A stretch of DNA of 8,018 nt from Campylobacterales bacterium (GTDB lineage Bacteria > Campylobacterota > Campylobacteria > Campylobacterales > Sulfurimonadaceae), in assembly GCA_016937915.1 (NCBI GenBank), contig JAFGVR010000126.1:1-8018 (forward strand). Reading direction: 5' to 3'. Below the pieces are notes generated by a model. That model was not told the origin of the DNA, did no database searches, and saw only the letters and a list, made by a program, of their open reading frames with translations. How positions within the stretch are numbered: the first letter of the stretch is position 1; every line of letters begins with the position of its first letter. Position numbers and translations under genes: made by a program. Of this stretch, positions 1-6,556 are shown piece by piece.

Positions 1-168
1 AATAGAGATAAATTTATCATAAAAACTTTTGACCCTAAAAATTATGAATTGCATCATCCAGAATTGAGATTTGATATAGATACTTTTGATGATTATTATA
101 ATTTGGCAATGAAAGATATAAATATAGATATAACATCTCAAGAACTGATAAAAATTTTTGGAGAATAA
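1..168 (+). CDS. C-terminal fragment of a probable sugar cytidylyltransferase (SpsF/NeuA-like)
   Basis: Frame 1 is open from the window edge to a TAA at 166-168, giving the last 55 residues of a protein whose start lies outside. The segment HPELRFDIDTFDDYYNLA (residues 19-36 of the fragment) resembles the 'LRLTVDTPEDL' tail typical of SpsF-type and CMP-sugar cytidylyltransferases, where a conserved Arg and Asp precede a terminal helix. The nucleotide-binding N-terminus is not visible, so the family call rests on this tail and on the next gene. That gene begins 1 base after this stop and encodes a nonulosonic acid synthase, which is commonly paired with a CMP-transferase. If correct, the protein would activate a sugar acid with CTP in the cytoplasm. 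It could instead be another nucleotidyltransferase-like or unrelated sugar gene. Confidence 0.5.
   Translation, partial: NRDKFIIKTFDPKNYELHHPELRFDIDTFDDYYNLAMKDINIDITSQELIKIFGE
160..164 (+). promoter_or_regulatory. Ribosome binding site that fixes the NeuB-like start at 170
   Basis: GGAGA lies 5 bases before ATG 170. This favours ATG 170 over an in-frame TTG at 158, which would put the ribosome binding site inside the gene and add only four residues (MENK). The site lies inside the last codons of the upstream gene, as expected for coupled translation. Confidence 0.7.
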
Positions 169-169
169 A

Positions 170-1228
170 ATGAGATTAAAAGAACTTTTTAACAATATAA
201 ATCCGTATGAAAAAAAACTATATAAGCCTTATGTTATAGCCGAAGCTGGTGTTAATCATGAGGGAAGCATGGAGATAGCAAAAAGACTTGTTGATGAAGC
301 AAAAGATGGTGGTGCAGATGCTATAAAGTTTCAAACATATAAAGCTGATACTATTGCTTCTAAAGATTCTCCAGCTTATTGGGATACTACAAAAGAGCCA
401 ACACTCTCACAACATGAACTTTTTAAAAAACATGATAAATTTTGGAAAAATGAGATGCAAGAGTTAAAAGAGTACTGTGATAAAGTTGGTATAGAGTTTA
501 TGAGCACCCCTTTTGATATAGAATCTGCAACTTTTTTAAATGATATGATGGATGTTTTTAAAATCTCATCTAGTGATATTACAAATAAACCTTTTATAGA
601 GTTTATGTGTGATTTTAATAAACCTATCATTTTATCAACTGGAGCTAGTAGTTTAAGTGAGATAGCAGAGGCTGTAAGTTGGATAGAAAAAAAAGGAAAT
701 CCTTTAGCTTTACTTCACTGTGTACTTAATTATCCAACACCTGATAAAAATGCAAATTTAGGGATGATACTAGATTTAAAAAGTAAGTTTCCAGATAAGC
801 TTATAGGTTATAGTGACCATACTTTACCAAAAGATATGAAAGTATGTGAGATGGCTACGATGCTAGGAAGTGTGATAATAGAAAAACATTTCACTCATGA
901 TAAAACACTTCAGGGAAATGATCACTACCATGCTATGGATAAAGATGATTTAAAACTATTTAGAAAAAATACAGATAAAGCATTTGAGATACTAGGAAGT
1001 TTTAAAGTTGAGGCATTAGAGGATGAAGATAGTGCTAGAAAAAATGCAAGAAGAAGTTTAGTGGCATTAAGAGATATACCAAAAGGTAGTGTTATAGAAA
1101 AAAAAGATTTAACTTTTAAAAGACCAGCTCATGGTGTAAGTCCAAAGTTTATAGATGAGGTTATAGGCAAAACTGCTTTAGTTGATATCAAAGATGATGA
1201 TGTAATAAAATGGCATATGTTTAAATGA
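170..1228 (+). CDS. N-acetylneuraminate synthase family protein (NeuB/LegI/SpsE-like nonulosonic acid synthase)
   Basis: This 352-residue protein has the full NeuB layout: a TIM-barrel of about 270 residues and a C-terminal SAF (antifreeze-like) domain at about 290-350. The family condenses phosphoenolpyruvate with a six-carbon amino sugar in the cytoplasm to make a nine-carbon acid (sialic, legionaminic, pseudaminic or related). Visible motifs are AEAGVNHEG (24-32), KFQ (53-55), STPFD (112-116), GYSDHT (213-218) and EKHFT (238-242). His217 and His240 match the two metal-binding histidines of the family. The SAF domain carries RRSLVA (294-299) and KRPAHGVSP (317-325), including the Arg that reaches into the partner subunit's active site. 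The KRP...GVSP form looks more like the sialic/legionaminic branch than PseI. The loop after EKHFT (LQGNDHYHAMD) departs from the usual GPDH...S/L form, so the substrate is uncertain. Its stop overlaps the next start by 4 bases (ATGA). Confidence 0.93.
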   Translation: MRLKELFNNINPYEKKLYKPYVIAEAGVNHEGSMEIAKRLVDEAKDGGADAIKFQTYKADTIASKDSPAYWDTTKEPTLSQHELFKKHDKFWKNEMQELKEYCDKVGIEFMSTPFDIESATFLNDMMDVFKISSSDITNKPFIEFMCDFNKPIILSTGASSLSEIAEAVSWIEKKGNPLALLHCVLNYPTPDKNANLGMILDLKSKFPDKLIGYSDHTLPKDMKVCEMATMLGSVIIEKHFTHDKTLQGNDHYHAMDKDDLKLFRKNTDKAFEILGSFKVEALEDEDSARKNARRSLVALRDIPKGSVIEKKDLTFKRPAHGVSPKFIDEVIGKTALVDIKDDDVIKWHMFK

Positions 1229-2529
1229 TAAACTATACAAAAGATATAGAGGTTTTACTTCATAAACTTTATCCTATCACTAGAAGTATAACAGGTGATG
1301 GTAATAGAGATAGTTTAAATATAATCAAAGAGTTGATACCTATAAATGTTATTGAGTACCCAACAGGTCAAAATGTATATGACTGGAGTATCCCAAAAGA
1401 GTGGAATATAAAAGATGCTTGGATAAAAAACTCTAAGGGTGAAAAAATCATAGATTTTAAAAACTCGAACCTTCATGTAGTTAGCTATTCAACTCCAGTC
1501 AATAAAAAAATGAGTTTTGATGAACTTAAAAGCAATCTTCATTTTATAAAAGAGTTACCTCAAGCTATACCATATAGAACAAGTTATTATAATGAGAATT
1601 GGGGATTTTGTATAAGTTATGATGAGTATCAAACGCTTTTTTGTGAAGATGAGTATTATGAAGTGTTTATAGATTCATCTTTAAAAGATGGAAGTTTAAG
1701 TATAGGTGAATTGCTTATAAAAGGTAAAAGTGAAAAAGAGTATCTCATATCTTGTTATATTTGCCATCCCTCTATGGCAAATGATAGTTTAAGTGGAGTA
1801 ATCACGACCACTTTTATAGCTAAAGAGCTTTTGAAAAAACAAGCAGAGTTGGAACATAGTTATAGGATAGTTTTTGTTCCTGAAACTATAGGTGCTATAA
1901 GTTACTGTGCCAATAATGAAAAAGTTATGAAAAAAATAGATAATGGACTTGTTATCACCACTTGTGGCGGGCAAGGTGATTTTGGATATAAACAGTCTTG
2001 GGAAAAAACTAATTTTATAAATCAAATAGTAGAAGATGTTTTTAAACAAAACAAAATAGAGTTTAAAACATATCCATTTGATATACATGGAAGCGATGAG
2101 AGGCAATACTCCTCTCAAGGGTTTAAGATAAACTGCACAACTATATCAAAAGATAAATATTACGAATACAAAGAGTATCATACATCTTTGGATAATTTAG
2201 ATTTTGTAAAAGCAGAAAACCTCAATAAAACTTTGGATTTATATCTTCAACTTATTGAAAAGATGGATAAAAATATTATCTATAAAAACCTATATCCAAA
2301 CTGTGAAGTTATGCTGAGCAAACATGACCTATATCCAAAAACAGGCGGTGCTTTGCTGCCAAATACAAATGTATCACAACTTGATATAATTTTGTGGAGT
2401 TTGTACTACATGGATGGAACTTACTCTTTATACGATATTAGTAAAAGATTAGATGTCGATATAGCATTAATCTATAAAGAGGCTAAAATCTTAGAATCAA
2501 AACAGATCATAGAGAAAATATATGAGTAA
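1225..2529 (+). CDS. DUF4910 zinc-aminopeptidase-like protein with DUF2172 insert and C-terminal winged helix (HTH_47)
   Basis: This 434-residue protein matches a recognisable but biochemically undefined family with an M28/MH-clan metallopeptidase fold. The family N-terminal signature LYPITRSITGDG lies at 15-26. A beta-rich insert (about 40-130) fits DUF2172. The catalytic half carries likely metal or catalytic residues: His181 and Asp187 in CHPSMANDSLSG, Glu220 in VPET, Asp291 in GSDERQY and His319 in YHTSLDN. The C-terminal 70 residues (about 368-430) fit the winged-helix HTH_47 domain. No signal peptide or membrane segment is visible, so it is probably cytoplasmic. It is predicted to hydrolyse an amide or peptide bond, plausibly an acyl or aminoacyl group on a sugar precursor, but this is inference. 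ATG 1225 has no clear Shine-Dalgarno and overlaps the NeuB stop as ATGA, which suggests translational coupling. It also overlaps the next gene by 8 bases. Confidence 0.85.
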   Translation: MINYTKDIEVLLHKLYPITRSITGDGNRDSLNIIKELIPINVIEYPTGQNVYDWSIPKEWNIKDAWIKNSKGEKIIDFKNSNLHVVSYSTPVNKKMSFDELKSNLHFIKELPQAIPYRTSYYNENWGFCISYDEYQTLFCEDEYYEVFIDSSLKDGSLSIGELLIKGKSEKEYLISCYICHPSMANDSLSGVITTTFIAKELLKKQAELEHSYRIVFVPETIGAISYCANNEKVMKKIDNGLVITTCGGQGDFGYKQSWEKTNFINQIVEDVFKQNKIEFKTYPFDIHGSDERQYSSQGFKINCTTISKDKYYEYKEYHTSLDNLDFVKAENLNKTLDLYLQLIEKMDKNIIYKNLYPNCEVMLSKHDLYPKTGGALLPNTNVSQLDIILWSLYYMDGTYSLYDISKRLDVDIALIYKEAKILESKQIIEKIYE

Positions 2530-3502
2530 ATACCAAGTAACTCAGATAATAGATTTAGATATATGGCAAAAAAATGTAGAAAAAACGCCACAATACACTA
2601 TGTTTGTAAGCCCCTCTTATCTAAACTCTTTTGGTGGAAAATATCAACTCTATTTTGTAAATAAAGGCAGTGAGTTTAAAGCTGCATTTTGCATACTTCT
2701 TAGTGATGATGAAACTGAAGTAGTACTAGATGAGCTTGTGATATACGCAGGGTTGTTTTTTTGCCAAGATGCTACCCAAAAAGAGGTAAAAGCAAAATCT
2801 GAAAGATTTGAGATAACAGAAGAAATTATAAGATTTTTAACAAACAAGTTTTCAAATATAGAGATGGCACTATCTACAAAAATAGAGGATATGAGACCTT
2901 TTTTATGGCATAACTATGGCTTGAATGATAAAGATAAAGTATTTTCTTTAGACCTTAGATACACAAGTTATATAGATATATCTGAATTAAAAGATATAGA
3001 TAATCCACAAGATAGTTTAATATTTAAAAATTTAGAGACTCTTAGGCAAAGAAATATCAAAAAAGCCATAAAAGAGAAAGCATATACTACTCAAGAGTTA
3101 AATATTGAACTATTTTTAGAGTATTATACAAAACTTATGGATTTACAAAATCAAAAAGTCTCAAAACAAAAGCTTCAAAATATGGCTAATGTTATCAATA
3201 ACAGTGTGAATAACAAACAAGCTGTAATGTTTTGTTCTAAAAACTCTAAAGATGATATCATATACATCACAGTGTTTTCATACGACAAATATAGGGCGTA
3301 CTATCTTTTTGGTGCTGGGAATTTAGATGCTAAAGAGAGTTACAAAGGTACTATATGCTTTTGGGATGCATTTATAAATCTTGCAAAAAAATATGATATA
3401 AAAGAAGTAGATATGGAGGGGATAAATTCACCTGCAAGAGGGTGGTTTAAACTTAGTTTTGGTGGAGATATAACACCGTATTATGAGATAAAAATAGGAT
3501 AA
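2522..3502 (+). CDS. FemAB-like GNAT-fold aminoacyl/acyl transferase
   Basis: This 326-residue protein has the two-lobed GNAT layout of FemAB/FemX and BioF2-like proteins. Supporting signatures are LETLRQRNIKKAIKE (171-185), resembling the Arg-rich linker 'L..K.R..I.KA', and DMEGINSPARGWFKLSFGG (297-315), which matches the 'G.NSP..G.FK.SFGG' C-terminal hallmark. The N-terminus (DIWQKNVEKTPQYTMFVSPSYL) also fits the 'W......P..TIF.S..WL' opening. Known FemAB members transfer amino acids from aminoacyl-tRNA to peptidoglycan precursors; relatives in polysaccharide clusters are usually annotated only as GNAT or 'peptidoglycan bridge' proteins. Here the likely role is to add an aminoacyl or acyl group to an amino sugar, but the substrate is unknown. 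The start shares ATGAGTAA with the stop of the peptidase-like gene, an 8-base overlap that implies coupled expression. The next gene starts 2 bases downstream. Confidence 0.75.
   Translation: MSKYQVTQIIDLDIWQKNVEKTPQYTMFVSPSYLNSFGGKYQLYFVNKGSEFKAAFCILLSDDETEVVLDELVIYAGLFFCQDATQKEVKAKSERFEITEEIIRFLTNKFSNIEMALSTKIEDMRPFLWHNYGLNDKDKVFSLDLRYTSYIDISELKDIDNPQDSLIFKNLETLRQRNIKKAIKEKAYTTQELNIELFLEYYTKLMDLQNQKVSKQKLQNMANVINNSVNNKQAVMFCSKNSKDDIIYITVFSYDKYRAYYLFGAGNLDAKESYKGTICFWDAFINLAKKYDIKEVDMEGINSPARGWFKLSFGGDITPYYEIKIG
3496..3500 (+). promoter_or_regulatory. Ribosome binding site of the radical SAM gene
   Basis: AGGAT ends 4 bases before ATG 3505 and overlaps the end of the FemAB-like gene. It supports ATG 3505 as the start. 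Confidence 0.55.
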
Positions 3503-3504
3503 AC

Positions 3505-4587
3505 ATGCAAGAAGAACAAGAAAAATATATACCTATAAACAAAGGGCATTATGACTTAGATACAAAAGAGAGAACACAAGAGTTTTCTCTAAAACTATCA
3601 AGTGGCTGGGAAGATGAGTATAAAGAGTATAGAGATAAATGGATAGAACTTCCAAAAAAAAGAGAACTATCAGAATATCCACTTCTTGTAGATTTAGAAC
3701 TAGCATCTGTATGTAATCTAAAATGTCCTATGTGTTATACCATAACAGATGAGTTTAAAAAAAAGGTAAAAAAAGGGTTTATGGATTTTGAACTCTTTAA
3801 AAAGATAATTGATGAGATATCGGGTAAAGTATTTGCACTTAGACTAAGTCTAAGAGGCGAAGCTACTTTACACAATAATTTTATAGATTGTATAAAATAT
3901 GCAAAAGCTAATGGTATAAAAGAGATATCAACTCTAACTCATGGCGGAAACTTAGACTTAGAGTTTTTTAAAAAATGTGTAGATGCTGGGATAGACTGGT
4001 TTAGCATCTCAATTGATGGCATCGACGAAGAGTATAATAAAATAAGAAAACCTCTAAAGTTTGATGATACACTCAAAAAACTACAAGATATAAAAAGATA
4101 TAAAGATGAAAATAATCTTATAAAACCAGTTATAAAAGTTCAAGGTATATGGCCTGCAATCCGTCCAAATCCTACTAAATACTATGAAACTATCGCTCCT
4201 TTAGTCGATCTAATCGCATATAACCCTTTAATAGACTACTTAAGAAAAGATAGTGAGATAGTTTATGAGGATAATTTTGCTTGTCCTCAACTTTACCAAA
4301 GAGTTGTGGTTGGAAGTGATGGGCAAGTTATGATGTGTAGCAATGATGAGGATGGTGAAGAGATTATAGGTGATTCATACAAAGAGAGCATCTATGATAT
4401 ATGGCATGGGGAAAAACTAAATAAAATCAGAGATATACATAATCAAAAAGATGGTTTTAAAAGTATGAAAGTTTGTAAACTTTGTTACTATCCTAGGAAA
4501 ATGGCTCCAGATGAGATGGCAAAAGTTGGTGATAGGGATATAGTTATTGAAAACTATATAAATAGAAAACAGATAGCCGGTGAATAG
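3505..4587 (+). CDS. Radical SAM/SPASM domain protein
   Basis: This 360-residue protein has the radical SAM signature C-x3-C-x2-C at Cys70, Cys74 and Cys77 (SVCNLKCPMCYT), which binds the 4Fe-4S cluster that cleaves S-adenosylmethionine. LSLRGEATLHNN (114-125) fits the SAM-binding 'GGE' strand, and SISIDG (167-172) is the next core strand. After the barrel comes a SPASM-type region: Cys260, then GSDGQVMMC with Cys278, IYDIWHG (296-302) and Cys324-x2-Cys327. The four C-terminal cysteines could hold one auxiliary cluster; canonical two-cluster SPASM proteins have about seven. Family members do radical chemistry on peptides or small molecules, including sugars. In this context an unusual sugar modification (dehydrogenation, epimerisation or C-C bond chemistry) is plausible but not shown. 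The 60-residue N-terminal extension is Glu/Lys-rich and has no clear domain. Confidence 0.9.
   Translation: MQEEQEKYIPINKGHYDLDTKERTQEFSLKLSSGWEDEYKEYRDKWIELPKKRELSEYPLLVDLELASVCNLKCPMCYTITDEFKKKVKKGFMDFELFKKIIDEISGKVFALRLSLRGEATLHNNFIDCIKYAKANGIKEISTLTHGGNLDLEFFKKCVDAGIDWFSISIDGIDEEYNKIRKPLKFDDTLKKLQDIKRYKDENNLIKPVIKVQGIWPAIRPNPTKYYETIAPLVDLIAYNPLIDYLRKDSEIVYEDNFACPQLYQRVVVGSDGQVMMCSNDEDGEEIIGDSYKESIYDIWHGEKLNKIRDIHNQKDGFKSMKVCKLCYYPRKMAPDEMAKVGDRDIVIENYINRKQIAGE
4579..4583 (+). promoter_or_regulatory. Ribosome binding site that fixes the acyltransferase start at 4589
   Basis: GGTGA lies 5 bases before ATG 4589. The alternative GTG at 4580 is itself part of this site and would add only three residues, so ATG 4589 is preferred. 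Confidence 0.55.
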
Positions 4588-4588
4588 A

Positions 4589-5158
4589 ATGTTTAAAGGA
4601 TACAGTTGGAAAGATAAGGCTTCTTCAACACATATAAGTTTTACTGATAAAATAAGAACCTTTATGAAACTTTCAAAAAAAGGGATAGTGTATGGTAAAA
4701 ATGTATGCGTAAAACATAATGTTGAAATAAGAATGACAGATAATGCAAAGTTAAAAATAGGAGATAATGTTATTTTAGATAGTTATGTTTTTTTACAATT
4801 AACAAAACCAAATCCAAGAGTTATATTGGAAGATTATGTAGGGATAGGCAGAAATTGTATCGTAGCTTCAAAAGGAAATATTTTTATTGGAAAATATACA
4901 CAGATAGGACCATATTGTCAAATAAATGATCAGGGACACTCTTTTAAAAAAGATAAATTAATAATTGAACAAGATGCTATTATAGAAGATGTAAAAATTG
5001 GTCAAGATTGCTGGATAGGTTCTGGTGTTAGAATTTTAAAAGGTGTAACTATTGGTGATGGTGTAATAATAGGGGCTGGTTCAGTAGTTAATAAAAATAT
5101 ACCAAGTTATGAAATATGGGCTGGTGTTCCTGCAAAATTTATAAAAAAAAGAATTTAA
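4589..5158 (+). CDS. Left-handed beta-helix (hexapeptide) acyltransferase
   Basis: This 189-residue protein has hexapeptide repeats of the [LIV]-G-x4 type from about 54 to 165, for example LKIGDN, VGIGRN, IFIGKY, VKIGQD, CWIGSG and VTIGDGVIIGAG. It ends with the IWAGVPAKFIKKR tail (176-188) typical of maltose/galactoside O-acetyltransferase relatives. His117 in NDQGHSF is the probable catalytic base. Such enzymes use acetyl-CoA, as trimers, to acetylate a hydroxyl or amino group on a sugar. In this cluster O- or N-acetylation of the glycan precursor is likely, but the exact position is not readable. All five Glu codons are GAA, whereas neighbouring genes mix GAA and GAG. This hints at a different origin, but the count is too small to prove it. 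An A8 tract precedes the stop. Confidence 0.87.
   Translation: MFKGYSWKDKASSTHISFTDKIRTFMKLSKKGIVYGKNVCVKHNVEIRMTDNAKLKIGDNVILDSYVFLQLTKPNPRVILEDYVGIGRNCIVASKGNIFIGKYTQIGPYCQINDQGHSFKKDKLIIEQDAIIEDVKIGQDCWIGSGVRILKGVTIGDGVIIGAGSVVNKNIPSYEIWAGVPAKFIKKRI
5143..5150 (+). other. A8 tract: possible slippery site between acyltransferase and GNAT frames
   Basis: Eight adenines lie two codons before the acyltransferase stop. In the zero frame they read A AAA AAA (5143-5149), which fits the X XXY YYZ pattern of -1 frameshifting. The -1 frame is open from here into the next gene, so a fused protein is possible. The next gene has its own good ribosome binding site, and A tracts are common in DNA this AT-rich, so this may be chance. 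Confidence 0.2.
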
Positions 5159-5164
5159 AAGTAC

Positions 5165-5169
5165 GAGGG
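5165..5169 (+). promoter_or_regulatory. Ribosome binding site that fixes the GNAT start at 5176
   Basis: GAGGG lies 6 bases before ATG 5176. It supports this start over an in-frame ATG at 5116, which lies inside the acyltransferase gene and would add 20 residues without family character. Confidence 0.7.
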
Positions 5170-5175
5170 TTATAT

Positions 5176-5703
5176 ATGAATAAATTTTTAAAGTCAGATA
5201 AAATATATTTAAAAAAAATCCATTTTGACGATGATTTAGCTAACTATTTAGATATGGTGAATGATGTTGAGGAATTAAAACATATAGATGAACTTGGAAG
5301 ATACCCTTTAAATAAATCTGATTTACAGGAGTATATAAAAAGTGTCAATGGGCTTTTTTTATCTATATATGACAATAATAATGAGCATATTGGAAATATA
5401 AGAGTAAGTGATATCCATCCTATAAATAGACATTGCTCTTTTGGAATACTTTTAAATAAAAAATTTAGAAATAAAGGATATGCCAAAGAGGCAAGTAGAT
5501 TGGTAATAGAACATCTTTTTAAATCTCTAAATATAAATAGAGTTGAATTATATGTTGCAAAAAACAATCTTGTTGCTATCAAACTTTATGAATCTTTAGG
5601 ATTTAAATTTGAGGGTTGTAAAAGAGAAGCTATGTGGATTGATGGTCAATATGAGGACTTGCTTATCTATTCTAAGCTTTTTAAAGATATACAAGGAAAA
5701 TAA
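5176..5703 (+). CDS. GNAT family N-acetyltransferase (RimJ/RimL-type)
   Basis: This 175-residue protein has the length and order of a single-domain RimJ/RimL-type GNAT. Its acetyl-CoA pyrophosphate loop is FRNKGYAKEA (97-106), matching [RQ]-x-x-G-x-[GA]. The later signature NNLVAIKLYESLGFKFEG (130-147) matches the 'N..A..LYE..GF...G' motif B. The strand GNIRVSDI (73-80) leads into the core. Members acetylate amines on ribosomal proteins, antibiotics or sugars; PseH, which acetylates a 4-amino sugar on the pseudaminic acid route, is a distant relative of this type. Acetylation of an amino-sugar precursor is therefore plausible here, though the sequence alone does not show it. It starts 17 bases after the acyltransferase, and the next gene begins one base after its stop. 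Confidence 0.87.
   Translation: MNKFLKSDKIYLKKIHFDDDLANYLDMVNDVEELKHIDELGRYPLNKSDLQEYIKSVNGLFLSIYDNNNEHIGNIRVSDIHPINRHCSFGILLNKKFRNKGYAKEASRLVIEHLFKSLNINRVELYVAKNNLVAIKLYESLGFKFEGCKREAMWIDGQYEDLLIYSKLFKDIQGK
5694..5698 (+). promoter_or_regulatory. Ribosome binding site that fixes the dioxygenase start at 5705
   Basis: AGGAA lies 6 bases before ATG 5705. This supports a 283-residue protein rather than one starting at 5609, whose 32 extra residues would be read from inside the GNAT gene. Confidence 0.65.
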
Positions 5704-5704
5704 A

Positions 5705-6556
5705 ATGGGTCAAAATTCAGATATTTATTTAGAAAATGGGCTAACTGTTATGAATGGTGTGATTGACAAAAAATATATCGTTAATCTAAGAGATGAGATA
5801 GTAGATGTCATAAATGAAGCTTCTGATGAAAAAGTCAACTATGATGGTTCAAAGGACTCATTTATGAAAGAGACTACTAAAAGTCTATGGAATATCGTAA
5901 ATGAAGATCCTAATAAAAGAAATCTTATATATAAATATATACAAAGAGTCCCAGCACTATATCAACTAGCAAACCTTGATGTACTTAGGGATTTTGCAAA
6001 AGATATAGGGATGAAAAAGCCAAGTGTAAGAGAGATAAAAGTACAGATGTATCTACCTTGGGAGAAACTATTTTTTCAGTGTTGTCATCAAGATATAAAT
6101 TCATTGGATTCACAAAATAGTGTAACTTTTTGGTTTCCTCTACACTATGTAGCAGAACATGCAGCTGTTAGTTATCATAAATATTCTCATAAAGAGGGTC
6201 CAGTAGTTCATGAAGAGAGGATAGATGAAGAGTTTGGCATCTATGGAGCTTGTGTACCTAAAGAGCTTCAAGAAAAATACCCAGAGATAGAAAAAGCAGT
6301 AGTTGATGAGGGTGATCTTATAGCTTTAAATAGGATGGTTTTTCACACATCTCCAAAGTTTGAGGATCAAAAATACGCTAGATGGACTGTTCTTGTAAGA
6401 TATGATGATATAGAGGGTAACGGTATGTATGATGGTACAACAAAGTATGAAAAATATACACCCTTTAATCTCCAAAGATACAACAATGAGATACTTCCAA
6501 AAATAAGAGAATACCTAACTCAAAAACCAAAAATAAAATGGAGTCCTGATGAGTGA
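5705..6556 (+). CDS. Phytanoyl-CoA dioxygenase (PhyH)-like Fe(II)/2-oxoglutarate oxygenase
   Basis: This 283-residue protein fits the PhyH double-stranded beta-helix family. The iron-binding triad is visible: His128 and Asp130 in CHQDINSLDS (HxD), and His214 in NRMVFHTSPKF. Arg226 in ARWTVLVRYDD lies 12 residues later, where the 2-oxoglutarate-binding Arg is expected. The core strand SVTFWFPLHYV (139-149) matches the 'W.pL' strand of the family. The enzyme probably hydroxylates, or otherwise oxidises, an unactivated carbon using O2 and 2-oxoglutarate. In a glycan cluster the target could be a deoxy position or an acyl side chain, but this is inference. It overlaps the downstream methyltransferase by 8 bases (ATGAGTGA), so hydroxylation followed by O-methylation is an attractive pairing. 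No signal peptide is seen, so it is probably cytoplasmic. Confidence 0.82.
   Translation: MGQNSDIYLENGLTVMNGVIDKKYIVNLRDEIVDVINEASDEKVNYDGSKDSFMKETTKSLWNIVNEDPNKRNLIYKYIQRVPALYQLANLDVLRDFAKDIGMKKPSVREIKVQMYLPWEKLFFQCCHQDINSLDSQNSVTFWFPLHYVAEHAAVSYHKYSHKEGPVVHEERIDEEFGIYGACVPKELQEKYPEIEKAVVDEGDLIALNRMVFHTSPKFEDQKYARWTVLVRYDDIEGNGMYDGTTKYEKYTPFNLQRYNNEILPKIREYLTQKPKIKWSPDE
6540..6543 (+). promoter_or_regulatory. Ribosome binding site of the TylF-like methyltransferase
   Basis: GGAG lies 5 bases before ATG 6549, inside the end of the dioxygenase gene. The start overlaps the dioxygenase stop by 8 bases. Confidence 0.6.

Noticed and set aside
158..169. TTG start for the NeuB-like gene
   Set aside because: GGAGA at 160-164 is well placed for ATG 170, and the TTG would sit on top of it.
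376..630. Antisense reading frame inside the NeuB-like gene
   Set aside because: It lies wholly within a well-supported gene, has low-complexity Ser/Phe/Ile-rich content, and shows no ribosome binding site or family motif. Similar antisense frames at 1789-2118, 2650-2847, 5244-5582, 6663-6908 and 7258-7440 were rejected for the same reason.
687..694. A8 tracts (also at 3757-3764, 5211-5218 and 7889-7896) as phase-variable contingency loci
   Set aside because: Phase variation in Campylobacterota usually uses long G/C tracts, which are absent here. A7-A8 runs encoding Lys codons are expected by chance in DNA this AT-rich, and all the frames are intact.
3502..3505. Promoters or terminators between genes
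   Set aside because: All gaps are 17 bases or shorter, with no hairpin followed by a T run and no convincing -35/-10 pair that stands out from the AT-rich background.
5116..5175. Earlier in-frame ATG for the GNAT gene
   Set aside because: The extra 20 residues are read from inside the acyltransferase gene, and GAGGG at 5165-5169 fits ATG 5176. Kept only as part of the possible slippage observation.
5609..5704. N-terminal extension of the dioxygenase
   Set aside because: The 32 residues overlap the GNAT coding region in another frame, and AGGAA precedes ATG 5705 at normal spacing.
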